DNA of 64,000 nt from DATKNA01 sp963755755 (GTDB lineage: Bacteria > Actinomycetota > Actinomycetes > Actinomycetales > Kineosporiaceae), in contig CAVWLJ010000018.1 in NCBI GenBank assembly GCA_963755755.1, forward strand, positions 62,001 to 126,000, written 5' to 3'. How positions within the stretch are numbered: position 1 is the first letter of the stretch; the number at the start of each line of letters is the position of its first letter. Below, one piece after another: positions 17,061 through 25,969 of the stretch. The translations under genes were made by a program, and so were the position numbers. The notes below the pieces were generated by a model. It was not told the origin of the DNA. It ran no database searches and was given only the letters and a program-made list of their open reading frames with translations.

Positions 17061-18054
17061 GGCGTGTCTCTCAAGTCATCGAGTCAGGTGAGGATGGCGG
17101 CGAGGACGACGCCGCCGCGGTAGGTCAGGGCGTGCTTGTCGTACCGGGTGGCCAGGGCCCGCCATTGCTTGAGGACGTTGAAGCCGCGTTCGACGACGTT
17201 GCGGTCGGCGTACTCGAGCGGGTCGTAGGTCACCGACTTGCCGCGACGGGAGCCGCGGCGTTTGCGGTGGCCTGCTTGGTCGTGCGGCTCTGGGATGACG
17301 GCCTTGATGCCGCGGCGGCGATAGGTAGCCGCGGGTGCCGCGCGCGGAATAGGCCTTGTCGGCGCGGACCAGGACGGGGCGGGAGCGCGGACGGCCAGGG
17401 CAGCGGCGGGTGATCCGCAGTTGCGTTCAGCATTGGCTGCAACGCGGGGTTGTCCCCGGCATGACCAGGCGAGACGAGGACCACCAGAGGCCGTCCGGCA
17501 TCGTCGACCAGCAGGTGGACCTTGGTGCTCAGACCGCCGCGTGAGCGGCCGACAGCGTGATCGGTCGGCTCGAAGGCGAGCCTTACCGAGCCGGGATTGT
17601 TGTCATTCGATCTCGCCCCCTGAGTCCCGCCGGTCCTGCCGGCCGGTGTAAGAGGACACCCCGGGCGGGCGGGACGTGTTCGTGCCGTGCTGGTGGGCGC
17701 GCACCACCGAGGAATCGGCGTTGACCTGCCAGTCCACCAGTACGGCCGCGTCGGCATCGGCCAGGACCTCGGCCAGGACCCGATCCCAGGTCCCGTCGCG
17801 CGGACTACTTGTGGTGGCGCTTCCACACCGTCTGCCACGGCCGAAGTCCCGCGGCAGATCACGCCACGGGACTCGGCCCGGAACCGGTAAATGATCGCTT
17901 CCACACCGGGGCGAGGGCGTCGCCGGCCGCCCATCTCGCCCTTGACCGGCGGCAACAACCGCTCGATCACCGCCCACTGCTGATCAGTCAGAACTCACCG
18001 AGGCCCCATACTGCCAGCTTCCTGGCAACGGCCGACCCAGATGGGAGACACGCC
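17061..18054 (-). mobile_element. Broken IS5-family insertion sequence
   Basis: A 994-bp unit is bounded by inverted repeats GGCGTGTCTC (17061-17070) and its complement GAGACACGCC (18045-18054). Similarity continues weakly inwards. It encloses a transposase pseudogene. I could not see a clear target duplication at the edges, so exact ends may be a few bases off. Confidence 0.65.
17084..17990 (-). pseudogene. IS5-family transposase, multiply frameshifted
   Basis: The minus strand shows family sequence in all three frames in order: LTDQQWAVIERLLPPVKGE, WRDLPRDFG, WQTVWKRHHK, DGTWDRVLAEVLADADA, RAHQHGTNTSRPPG, DHAVGRSRGGLSTKVHLLVD, and a terminal RGGVVLAAIL. The catalytic strand (VDWQVNADSSVVRAH) and the R-G-G-L-S-T block are preserved, but at least four breaks separate them. 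Some IS5-group elements use one programmed frameshift; this many breaks means it is dead. Confidence 0.75.
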
Positions 18055-18254
18055 CTGGGCTCGAAGGCAGTGCGCGAGGCGTCCGCAACGCGACACTTCG
18101 TCAGTGCTGGTGGCGGCTGCCGATGACGGAAGCAGTGGCACCGCGCGGCGCTCCGGGTGGTAGGGGCCGGGGTGCCGACAGCGGACAGTCGCCGGGGGAG
18201 TTCACTGGACCAAGAACTCTACGGGTCCATTCGTCACACAAGTAGGAGGGAACG

Positions 18255-18422
18255 ATGGGAAGACAAGCTGGCGTCGTGCTCTACGTGCTCGCGCTGGTAA
18301 CCGTTGTCGTCGCCGTGGACATCCTCTTCTTCAGAAACCAGGTCTGGGAGCGCCTGGCAGCAAACATCGGGATTGTCCTGCTGTTCGGGGCGTTCTATTT
18401 CCGATTCCTGAAGCATTCATGA
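18255..18422 (+). CDS. Small two-helix membrane protein
   Basis: This 55-residue protein starts at an ATG preceded by GGAGGG at good spacing. It has two membrane segments, VVLYVLALVTVVVAVDILFF and NIGIVLLFGAFYFRFL, linked by RNQVWERLA. I recall similar short proteins as widespread in actinobacteria without an assigned role. It lies between the IS remnant and a broken esterase inside the island. Confidence 0.65.
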   Translation: MGRQAGVVLYVLALVTVVVAVDILFFRNQVWERLAANIGIVLLFGAFYFRFLKHS

Positions 18423-18839
18423 TCCCAGGACGGGCGCCGAGATGGCGAGGGCGGCCTGAGCTGACCCTGGGAGCGAAAGCGCAGCTTGGGCGGACCTGGT
18501 GGAACTCACTGCCCGAAGGCTTCGCCAGCCTGCTGGACCGTCAGCTTGCTGACACGTCACGGCGATCGAGACGCCAGAGCTGCTCGACCCCGGCGAGACG
18601 GGCGCGGAACCGGAGGCGCTCGAGGGAAGACCAGAGACCTGGAGGGACGAGGTCACCCGAGACCAGGGGCTACGGTGTCTGGACAGATTAGGAACCGTCA
18701 CCCGTCTCCCGATGCCGCACTGGGCGGGTTCAACACCACGGCCCGAGACACAGGCAACTGCCCCGCCGCCTGGGCCGTCACCTGGCAGCCAATCCTGGCA
18801 CGCGCCGAGCCCGGGGACCGTCGTAGCGCGTAAGGATCC
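18423..18839. other. Non-coding stretch
   Basis: I see no gene here. A long minus-strand frame runs through it only as an extension of the broken esterase and has low-complexity content. Confidence 0.35.
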
Positions 18840-19964
18840 GGCGTCAGGACTGGCCCGGAACCCGCGGATAGTCTCCAGCCACCTGATCGCTTGGGGCACC
18901 AGCGGCGCCCAGAACAGGATCGTGTGCGAGGCGTGGGCGAACTCCACCAGCCGCACCGACATCGGCGGCCGCGCTGCCGCGAGGAAGGCGGCCGAGGTCC
19001 GGTAGGACCCGTGGTCCGAGTGCGAGACCTCCATCCAGATCGCCAGCGGTGGTGGGGCCCGCTTGATCAGGGCCACCAGGTCGTACCGGCGCCATTGGGC
19101 GCTCCCCGGGGTGAACGGGACGTAGGTCGGGCTGAAGACCGGGTGGAAGTAGCCGCCGAAGATGAGGGCCGCGCCGTAGCGCGACGGGTGGAGCAGTGCC
19201 ACCATCGCCGCGCACCACGCGCCGGCAGAGAAGCCGGCCGCCGCCCACGAGGCGCGGTCGAGCTTGACACGCAACGTCCGCGCCGCCCAGTCGGACGTCC
19301 GTCGTCAGCCAGGTCTCCATGCGGGCCCCGCGTCGCCGCCGCTCACGCACTCGGTATCCCGGCCAGGGGGGATCTCCAGCTCGGGAGCGAGGACGATGGT
19401 CGGCGTCATACGGCCGGCGGCGACCTCCTGGTCGAGCACATCACCGAGCATGCTGTGAGCCACTGCTCGGCCGCCCGGGGTAGCCGTGGAAGGTTTCGAT
19501 GACCGGGTACCGGCGTCTGGCCTGCTTCGGATCCGTGTAGCCGGCCGGGAGGTCGACGATGACCTTGCCCGTGACGTGGCTGGCCTTTCAGGGACGAGAA
19601 TGAGTACTCAGGTTGCCGTCGCCTCTTGGAGTGGGGATGTGAGCCCGCGAGAGCTGCGGGCCGCCGACGTGTGCTTCGGCCGCCGCGTTCGGGCTGGTGC
19701 TGCCTTCGTGGTCGGGTCGCCGGGGGCGCCGAGGTGAGAGCTCGGCGAGGTACGTACATCGGCGAAGAACGAAGGTGTGTTGGCGACGAGGCCGATCGTG
19801 ACGAGCAGGAGCAGGTTGACGCCGAGCAGCGCACCGAGCCGCCGAGCACGGCAGCGGCCGTTGGGGGGAGAGCCGCGGCAGAGGACGACGGTCGCGGCGA
19901 CGGCCGCGACGGTGAGCACGCCATGAGCGCGACGAACGCGCCGCTCGTAGGTCACGACGGGCAA
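18840..19964 (-). pseudogene. Membrane-anchored esterase (alpha/beta hydrolase fold), broken
   Basis: Read on the minus strand across several frames: an N-terminal membrane helix (ALLGVNLLLLVTIGLVANTPS), then GKVIVDLPAGYTDP and RRYPVIETFHGYPG. These are followed by MTPTIVLAPELEIPPGRDTE, the nucleophile elbow WAAAGFSAGAWCAAM, WMEVSHSDHGSY and a possible His in FAHASHTILFWAPLV. The order matches actinobacterial putative-esterase proteins with membrane N-termini. Four or more frame breaks make it a pseudogene. Confidence 0.6.
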
Positions 19965-20180
19965 GCCGGGGTTGAAACGGCCCGGTACACGTCAAGGAGA
20001 CGCGTGAGCGGACCTCCTGGTTTCCCTCCTGTCAGGAGCGTCGAGCTCGAAGCCGTGCTGGTGGCGGAGGAGGGAGGAACCCGCGCGCCCGCACGTTGAA
20101 GTGCGGCCATGTCCGAGACGCTCGTCCATCTGTGCCCAGGGGTGCCGTCGGCGCACGAAGTGATGAGACAGGATGCTGGC

Positions 20181-20400
20181 GTGGCGGTCGACACGAGTGC
20201 GGAGTGGTGGACGACGACCGAGGTCGCTGACTACCTCGGCGTTCGAGTTGGCACGGTTAGCTCGTATCGCCAGCGGGGGCAGATGCCGGCACCGGATCGG
20301 ACTCTTGGGCGAAGCACTGTGGCGGCCGTCGACGATCGTGCAGTGGCAGCAGCATCGACCTTGCATCGGCGAGGGCGGAGCGGACGCGGAGCCTGCACAG
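20181..20400 (+). pseudogene. Excisionase-like helix-turn-helix protein, frameshifted
   Basis: GTG 20181 opens AVDTSAEWWTTTEVADYLGV and VGTVSSYRQRGQMPAPDRT, the usual short MerR/AlpA-like DNA-binding domain of actinobacterial excisionases. The expected end, LWRPSTIVQWQQHRP, follows in another frame; one extra G near 20320 separates the two parts. Position next to the integrase and tRNA fits an excision factor. Confidence 0.6.
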
Positions 20401-20419
20401 CGGGGCGTCGGGGAGACTT

Positions 20420-20686
20420 CGCCTGCATGGAAGCCGCACGGCGAGCGCAACCTGTACGACAACGAATGGGTCCGGCTGAGCCTCGTCGACGTCGAGCTGC
20501 CGGACGGCCGGCGATACGAGCATCACGTCGTGTCGATGAAGCCGGCCGCGATGACGGCCCTGCTCGACGACGCCGGGGAGCGAGTGCTCCTGATGTGGCG
20601 GCACCGCTTCGCCGCCGACGTGTGGAACTGGGAGCTGCCCGGCGGCCTGCTCGAGCCCGACGCGACACTGATGGATGCCGCCGGCC
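20420..20686 (+). pseudogene. Nudix hydrolase N-terminal fragment
   Basis: The frame reads WKPHGERNLYDNEWVRLSLV, then RRYEHHVVSMKPAAM, VLLMWRHRFAADVWNWELPGG and LLEPDA. This is the front half of a Nudix protein, cut inside the Nudix box; the REAxEExG part is missing. Related Nudix genes occur beside int/xis in actinomycete integrative elements. The fragment continues in frame into an integrase C-terminus. Confidence 0.65.
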
Positions 20687-20976
20687 TTTCGGCTCGCGCT
20701 GCCGCCGACCAGCTCGGCCACGCCGAAGTCTCGATGACCACGGACCACTACTTCGGCCGCCGGATCGCCGCCACAGGCGCCGCCCGTGTGCTCGAAGCCG
20801 TCGCCGATCCCGCCTCGGCCGCGAGCCGCGACGAGAAGGAAAGCGCATGGGTAAACAGTGGGTGTGATCTTGCTGAGTCCGGGGGTCGTGCCCGTGACCT
20901 GCGGGTTTGTAGGCCTCCCGGGGCTCGAACCCGGAACCCACGGATTAAAAGTCCGCTGCTCTACCCATTGAGCTAG
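20687..20976 (+). pseudogene. Tyrosine recombinase C-terminal fragment
   Basis: In frame with the Nudix fragment, the sequence becomes SARAAADQLGHAEVSMTTDHY with FGRR after it. This is the classic end of a tyrosine integrase: the LGH motif and the catalytic Tyr in TDHY. The frame then runs on across the tRNA antisense strand (RPPGARTRNPR), which is not real coding sequence. The Arg and His boxes upstream are lost, so it is inactive. Confidence 0.65.
20909..20942 (-). repeat. Right attachment site (in tRNA-Lys)
   Basis: This is the second copy of the 34-bp repeat at 11380-11413, lying inside the 3' part of the intact tRNA-Lys. Crossover here would restore the tRNA, as in element insertion. 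Confidence 0.8.
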
Positions 20977-20982
20977 AGGCCC
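20910..20982 (-). tRNA. tRNA-Lys (anticodon UUU)
   Basis: This 73-base cloverleaf on the minus strand has acceptor strand GGGCCTC pairing with GAGGCCT (one G-U). The D-arm is GCTC/GAGC, the anticodon arm GCGGA/TCCGT with loop CTTTTAA, and the T-arm CCGGG/CCCGG with loop TTCGAGC. The discriminator is A and no CCA is encoded. The anticodon TTT gives lysine. It is the integration target of the island to its left. Confidence 0.95.
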
Positions 20983-21064
20983 CCGCAGCCGGCGCACCCG
21001 CAGGGCACCGGCTCGTCACAGGCTACGCGGGCGGCCCGCCTGGTGGGCGACTACGTTGACGACC

Positions 21065-21580
21065 ATGGAGACCTGGGACGCGCTCCGCGCCCGCCGCAAC
21101 GTCCGCCGGTACGGCGACCGCCCGATCCCCGCCGAGGACCTCGATCGCATCCTCGAGGGCGCGCGCCGGACGCCGTCCGCCGGCAACCGGCAGTGGTGGG
21201 ACTTCGTCGTCGTCACCGAGCGGGAGCGCCTGCAGCGGCTCAGCACCGTGTGGCAGGGCGCGCGGCACGTCGCGTCGTCCGCCGCCACGATCGCCATCGT
21301 CGCGCCGCACGCCGAGGGTGCGCGCGAGCGCGAGATCCTGCAGTTCGACCTCGGGCAGGCCACCTACGGGATCATGCTCGTCGCCGCGGACCTCGGCATC
21401 GGCACGGGGCACGCCGCCGTCGGCGACCAGGACGCGGCGCGCGAGATCCTCGGCGTCCCCGCCGACCACACGGTCGAGTGGATGGTCGCCCTGGGCTACC
21501 CGGCGGAGCGCCCGCTCGCGCCGATCGAGAACATCGACCGGAGGCCGTTCGACGACGTGGTCCACCGCGAGCGCTGGTAG
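21065..21580 (+). CDS. Nitroreductase family protein
   Basis: This protein of about 171 residues has the FMN-binding signature RARRNVRRYGDRPI near the N-terminus (phosphate-contacting Arg), SAGNRQWWDFVVV near residue 40, and a late GxG region ALGYPAERP. This is the usual length for short nitroreductases, which reduce nitro groups or flavins with NAD(P)H. ATG 21065 is chosen over a TTG at 21056. It lies directly outside the tRNA end of the island. Confidence 0.85.
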   Translation: METWDALRARRNVRRYGDRPIPAEDLDRILEGARRTPSAGNRQWWDFVVVTERERLQRLSTVWQGARHVASSAATIAIVAPHAEGAREREILQFDLGQATYGIMLVAADLGIGTGHAAVGDQDAAREILGVPADHTVEWMVALGYPAERPLAPIENIDRRPFDDVVHRERW

Positions 21581-21587
21581 CGCGCGG

Positions 21588-22433
21588 CTACCAGTCGCCC
21601 CCGCCGCCGAAGTCGCCGCCGTCCCCGAAGTCGCCGAAGTCCGAGCCCCCGCCGTCGTCGTACCCGGCGTCGTAACCGGAGTCGCCGGTGTCCCCACCCG
21701 TGTCGGCGAGGGTCTGGTCGTCGACGCCGCTGGTGTCGACGTTGGAATTGTCGAAGTCGATGCCGCTGCCGGGGTCGCCACCGCTCGGGTCGACGTCGCC
21801 GATGCTCTGGTTGAACGCGTCGTACTGGTCGTGGTCGAAGAACTCGTCGGCGATGGCCGTCCCGATGAAGCTGCCGGCGACGCTCGCGAGCAGGCTGCCG
21901 GCGATCATCCCGCCCATCCCCATGCCCATCCCGCCGCCACCGAAGCCGCCGAACCCCCCGCCGTAACCACCGCCGTACCCGTACCCGCCGCCGTAGCCGC
22001 GCCCGTAGCCGGGGCCGTACCCGCCCGGCCCCAGCACCTGCACGAGCACGCCGGGCTGGCGCAGTTCCGCCCGGGTGGCCATCCGGGCCAGGGACTCCGG
22101 GTCGTCGCTGCGGGCGCGCTCGTACTCCGGCATGCCCTTCGACAGCTGCTGCAGCACCTGACGCCGCTGGTCCGGCGACAGCTGCTCGAACGCCTCGGCG
22201 TGCGCCTGCTCGATCGCCTCCGGGGGAGCCGTCCGCAGCAGGTAGCGGTAGCGCCGGATCGCCTCGGCGTCCCGGCCGGCCTGCTGGGGTGACGGCTGCT
22301 CGTTGTTGGCGTACGGCCCGGAAGCCTGCTGGGGCTGCTGCTGCGCCGGCGTCCCCCAGGCCGGCGACGAGCCGTAGGACGCGGAGCCGGCGGAGGGGGT
22401 CCGGCGTCCGAAGAGGCGGTCGAGGATACCCAT
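21588..22433 (-). CDS. Glycine-rich protein with conserved helical head
   Basis: This protein of about 281 residues has three parts. A head contains MGILDRLFGRR and the helical IRRYRYLLRTAPPEAIEQAH and LSPDQRRQVLQQLSKG. A Gly/Tyr-rich middle and a Gly/Met-rich hydrophobic segment (GGMIAGSLLASVAGSFIGTA) follow. The tail is an Asp/Gly/Ser-rich acidic stretch ending in GGGGDW. Similar head domains occur in actinobacterial proteins of unknown role; I assign none. Starts at 22433 or 22445 are both possible. Confidence 0.65.
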   Translation of the reverse strand: MGILDRLFGRRTPSAGSASYGSSPAWGTPAQQQPQQASGPYANNEQPSPQQAGRDAEAIRRYRYLLRTAPPEAIEQAHAEAFEQLSPDQRRQVLQQLSKGMPEYERARSDDPESLARMATRAELRQPGVLVQVLGPGGYGPGYGRGYGGGYGYGGGYGGGFGGFGGGGMGMGMGGMIAGSLLASVAGSFIGTAIADEFFDHDQYDAFNQSIGDVDPSGGDPGSGIDFDNSNVDTSGVDDQTLADTGGDTGDSGYDAGYDDGGGSDFGDFGDGGDFGGGGDW

Positions 22434-22538
22434 ACTGATCGTCATACCCCCGGCAAGCGCCCTCCATGCGACCCCCGAAGTTTCGTCACCCTTGCATCGG
22501 GCATGCATCGCACGTCAGCCGGAACGCCGGAGGTGCGC

Positions 22539-24909
22539 ATGACCGATCGAACGACGGATCGGACCGTGGACGTCTGGGGCCCTCGGACGCCGCACCCGCG
22601 CGGCACCCCGTGGCCGACGCGCGTCGACGTCCAGCTCGCCGACGGTGTCGAGGAGGCGGACGTCGAGCGGTGGGTCCGGTCCGCGTGCGTGCTCTGCAGC
22701 AACGGCTGCGGCTGCGAGATCGCCGTGAAGGACGGCCGCATGGTCGGCGTCCGGGGCACGGCGACGGACGCGGTCAACCACGGCAGGCTCGGCCCCAAGG
22801 GGCTGTACGGCTCCTGGCCGTGGGCGAGCAGCCCCGACCGGCTCACGACGCCCCTGATCCGGGACGCCGGTGAGCTGCGGCCCGCGAGCTGGGACGAGGC
22901 GATGGGCCGGATCGTGGCGGAGAGCCGGCGGATCCTCGACGAGAAGGGCCCGCTCGGCATCGGCTTCTACACCAGCGGCCAGCTCTTCCTCGAGGAGTAC
23001 TACACGCTCGCCGTGATCGGGAAGGCCGGCCTCGGCACCCCCCACATGGACGGGAACACCCGGCTCTGCACCGCCACCGCGGGGGAGTCGATGAAGGAGT
23101 CGTTCGGCTGCGACGGCCAACCCGGCTCCTACACCGACATCGAGCACACCGACGCGATCTTCCTCTACGGCCACAACATGCCGGAGACGCAGACGGTGCT
23201 GTGGGCCCGGATCCTCGACCGGACCCGGGGCGAGGACCCGCCGCGTCATCGTCTGCGTCGATCCGCGCACCACGGACGTCGCGCGGGAGGCGGCGCGGAC
23301 GGGCGGCGTCCACCTGGCCCCGAGACCGGGCACGAACCAGGCGCTGATGAACGGCATGGTGCGCGAGCTGCTGGCCCGGGGCTGGCAGGACGGCGACTGG
23401 GTCGAGGCGCACACGGTCGGCCTCGAGACGCTCCGCGACATCGTCGAGCCGTATCCCCTCGACGAGGTCGAGCGGATCTGCGGCGTCCCCGCCGCCGACG
23501 TCGCCCGCGCCGTCGAGATCTTCGGGACCTCCGAGCGCGTGCTGTCGACCGTGCTGCAGGGCTTCTACCAGTCGAACCAGGCGACGGCCGCCGCCTGCCA
23601 GGTCAACAACCTGCACCTGCTGCGCGGCCTCATCGGGAAGCCCGGCTGCGGGATCCTGCAGATGAACGGCCAGCCGACCGCGCAGAACACCCGCGAGACC
23701 GGTGCGAACGGCGACCTGCCGGGGTTCCGCAACTGGGACAACCCCGAGCACATCACGCAGCTCGCGCAGCTGTGGAACGTCGAGGAGACGGTGATCCCGC
23801 ACTGGGCGCCGCCGACCCACGCGATGCAGATCTTCCGGTACGCCGAGCAGGGTTCGATCGAGCTGTTGTGGATCTCCGCCACGAACCCGGCCGTGTCGAT
23901 GCCCGACCTCGCCCGCGCCCGCCGCGTGCTCGCGAGCGACTCCTGCTTCGTGGTCGTCCAGGACGCGTTCCTCACCGAGACCGCGCTCCTGGCGGACGTC
24001 GTCCTGCCGGCCGCGGGCTGGGGTGAGAAGACCGGCGCTTACACCAACGTCAACCGCACCGTGCACCTGTCGGAGAAGGCCGTCGAGCCGCCCGGGCAGG
24101 CGCGCAGCGACCTCGACATCTTCCTCGCCTACGCGGACGCCATGGACTTCCGGGACAAGGACGGGCAGCCGCTCATCCGGTGGCGGACGCCGGAGGAGGC
24201 GTTCGAGGCCTGGAAGGCGTGCAGCCGGGGCCGGCCGTGCGACTACACCGGCCTCACGTACGACAAGCTGCGCGGCCCGACCGGGATCTGCTGGCCGGTG
24301 AACGACGAGCACCCCGACGGCACCGAACGGCTCTACGGCGACGCCGTCTTCCCGACGTCCACCGACTACTGCGAGACCTACGGCCGCGACCTGCTCACCG
24401 GCGGGGCGGTTACCCGCGACCAGCACGCCGCGCACGACCCCGCCGGCCGCGCGGTGCTGCGCGGCGCCCCGTACGTGCCCGCCGCTGGAGGAGCCGGACG
24501 ACGACTACCCGCTGCGCCTGGCCACCGGGCGCACCGTCCACCACTTCCACACCCGGACCAAGACCGGCCGCAGCCGAGAGCTCGAGGCGGCCGCACCCGG
24601 AGCCTGGGTCGAGCTCGCAGCCGCGGACGCCGAGGCGCTCGGCATCGCCGACGGCGATCCGGTGCGGGTGGAGTCGCGGCGGGGCTGGATCGAGGCGCCG
24701 GCCCGGATCGAGCGGACCCGTCCCCGCGAGGGCACCGTCTTCGTCCCCTTCCACTACGGCTACTGGGACGCCGGCGCCGCCGGGCCGGACGACGAGGGCC
24801 GGCAGCCGCGGGCCGCGAACGAGCTGACCCTCACGTGGTGGGACCCGGTGTCGAAGCAGCCGTCTTCAAGACCTCGGCGGTGCGGGTGCGGCGTGCGGAG
24901 GTGGGGTGA
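22539..24909 (+). CDS. Molybdopterin oxidoreductase (nitrate reductase-like), three frame breaks
   Basis: This protein of about 790 residues carries a bis-MGD enzyme pattern. The N-terminal cluster has cysteines 50, 53, 57 and 59 (CVLCSNGCGC). The Mo-pterin blocks include YTSGQLFLEEYYTL, PHMDGNTRLCTATA, GHNMPETQ, STVLQGFYQSNQATAA, MNGQPTAQNTRETGANG, WISATNPAVSMPD, VVLPAAGWGEKTGAYTNVNR and a C-terminal TGRTVHHFHTRTKTGR. One-base breaks near 23250, 24482 and 24858 move between frames without loss of family sequence. The usual fourth cluster Cys is Gly (GRLGPKG). GGAGGTG precedes ATG 22539. The substrate is probably nitrate, but this is by family only. Confidence 0.85.
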
Positions 24910-25373
24910 TGGCCCGCCACCTGTCGACGTACGTCGGCCTCGCCCACCGCGGCGAGCAGACCCTGGTGGAGTCCCTGCGCCAGGTCGCCGCGGGGCACCC
25001 GGAGGACCCGGACACGGTTTTCGTCTGCCGCAGCCTCGCCCGTCAGCACGAGGGCGGCATCGAGCGCCTCCGGCCGGTCGCGGAGCGGTACGGCGAGGAG
25101 GACGTGGAGGAGCCTGAGCGGCTGCACGCCGACGCGCTGACGAAGACCCGTACCGGCGGGGTCGGCCTGCTGCGCGACCTGCAGGACCTCTACCTGCTCG
25201 CCGCGCTGCTCCAGACCACGTGGACGGTGCTCGAGCAGGCCGCGCAGGGCGCCCGCGACGAGGACCTCCTCCAGCTGAGCACGGACGCCCTCACCCAGGT
25301 CGGAAGGACGATGTCATGGCTGACCACGCACCTGAAGGCGGCGTCGCCACAGATCCTGCTCGTCGGCCCCTGA
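24909..25373 (+). CDS. Small helical partner of the molybdopterin enzyme
   Basis: This 154-residue, mostly helical protein starts ARHLSTYVGLAHRGEQTLVE and has conserved-looking ERLHADALTKTRTGGVGLLR and LLQTTWTVLEQAAQGARDE. The ATG overlaps the TGA of the oxidoreductase (TGATG). I recall such a gene following this oxidoreductase in other actinobacteria. The ferritin-like four-helix appearance is suggestive only; no metal ligands can be assigned with confidence. Confidence 0.7.
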   Translation: MARHLSTYVGLAHRGEQTLVESLRQVAAGHPEDPDTVFVCRSLARQHEGGIERLRPVAERYGEEDVEEPERLHADALTKTRTGGVGLLRDLQDLYLLAALLQTTWTVLEQAAQGARDEDLLQLSTDALTQVGRTMSWLTTHLKAASPQILLVGP

Positions 25374-25969
25374 GCCCGCTCTCCCGCGCGCTCGAGCAGG
25401 TCAGGCAGCAGGCGGGGCACGGCGGGCCGGCACTGGCGGTGTACGCCGGGGTCGTGGCGGCGGTCGCGCTCGCGCTGGCCGGGCTCGTCGGCGTCCTGCT
25501 CCACCAGCCGTGGCTGTTCCCGAGCCTCGGGCCGACCATCATGGTGATCGCCGAGACGCCCGCCCAGCCGGCGGCCCACCCGCGGAACGTGCTCGTCGGG
25601 CACGTCGTCGGGGTCGGCGCCGGGTGGCTCGCGCTGCTCGTCACCGGGCTGCGGTACGCGCCCTCGACCGTGCAGGCCGGGCTCGACGGACGCCGGGTGG
25701 CCGCGGCGGTGATCTCTCTCGTCGTCACCGTCGTCGTGCTCCAGCTGCTGCGGACGCCGCACGCGCCGGCCGGGGCCACCACGCTCATCGTCGGCCTCGG
25801 GATCCTCAAGACGCCCGGCGACCTGATCGTCATCGTCCTGGCGGTCGTGCTCGTGACGATCGTGGCGTCCGGCGCCAACATCCTCGCCGCTGTCCGCCAG
25901 GTCGGCGTGACCGACGGCCCGCGCCCGCGGGTCAGGGGAGGCGGCGGTGGGAGATCGGACCCCGCGTGA
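25316..25969 (+). CDS. HPP family membrane protein
   Basis: About 217 residues from MADHAPEGG, with five hydrophobic segments. The HPP signature follows the first: LLHQPWLFPSLGPTIMVIAE, then ETPAQPAAHPRNVLVGHVVG. Another conserved segment is RTPHAPAGATTLIVGLG. Some HPP proteins have been linked to nitrite transport in phototrophs. Overlap with the upstream gene (58 bp) ties it to the molybdopterin operon and makes a nitrogen-oxyanion role reasonable but unproven. Confidence 0.8.
   Translation: MADHAPEGGVATDPARRPLSPLSRALEQVRQQAGHGGPALAVYAGVVAAVALALAGLVGVLLHQPWLFPSLGPTIMVIAETPAQPAAHPRNVLVGHVVGVGAGWLALLVTGLRYAPSTVQAGLDGRRVAAAVISLVVTVVVLQLLRTPHAPAGATTLIVGLGILKTPGDLIVIVLAVVLVTIVASGANILAAVRQVGVTDGPRPRVRGGGGGRSDPA

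Larger units (their letters stand above)
11380..20942. mobile_element. Decayed integrative island in tRNA-Lys
   Basis: About 9.6 kb is bracketed by a perfect 34-bp direct repeat of the tRNA-Lys 3' end. The intact tRNA sits at the right end beside an integrase C-terminal fragment, an excisionase-like helix-turn-helix and a Nudix fragment. Xis, Int and Nudix genes together are typical of actinomycete integrative elements of the pSAM2 kind. No replication initiator or transfer (FtsK-like) gene remains. The interior carries a two-component system, a DUF2252 gene, an IS remnant and several broken genes. The element should be immobile on its own. Confidence 0.7.

Noticed and set aside
17084..17990. 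Functional transposase made by programmed frameshifting
   Set aside because: Four or more breaks in different directions cannot come from one programmed event.
20910..20976. C-terminal residues RPPGARTRNPR as part of the integrase
   Set aside because: This is the translated antisense strand of the tRNA gene, and the same peptide arises at the left repeat.
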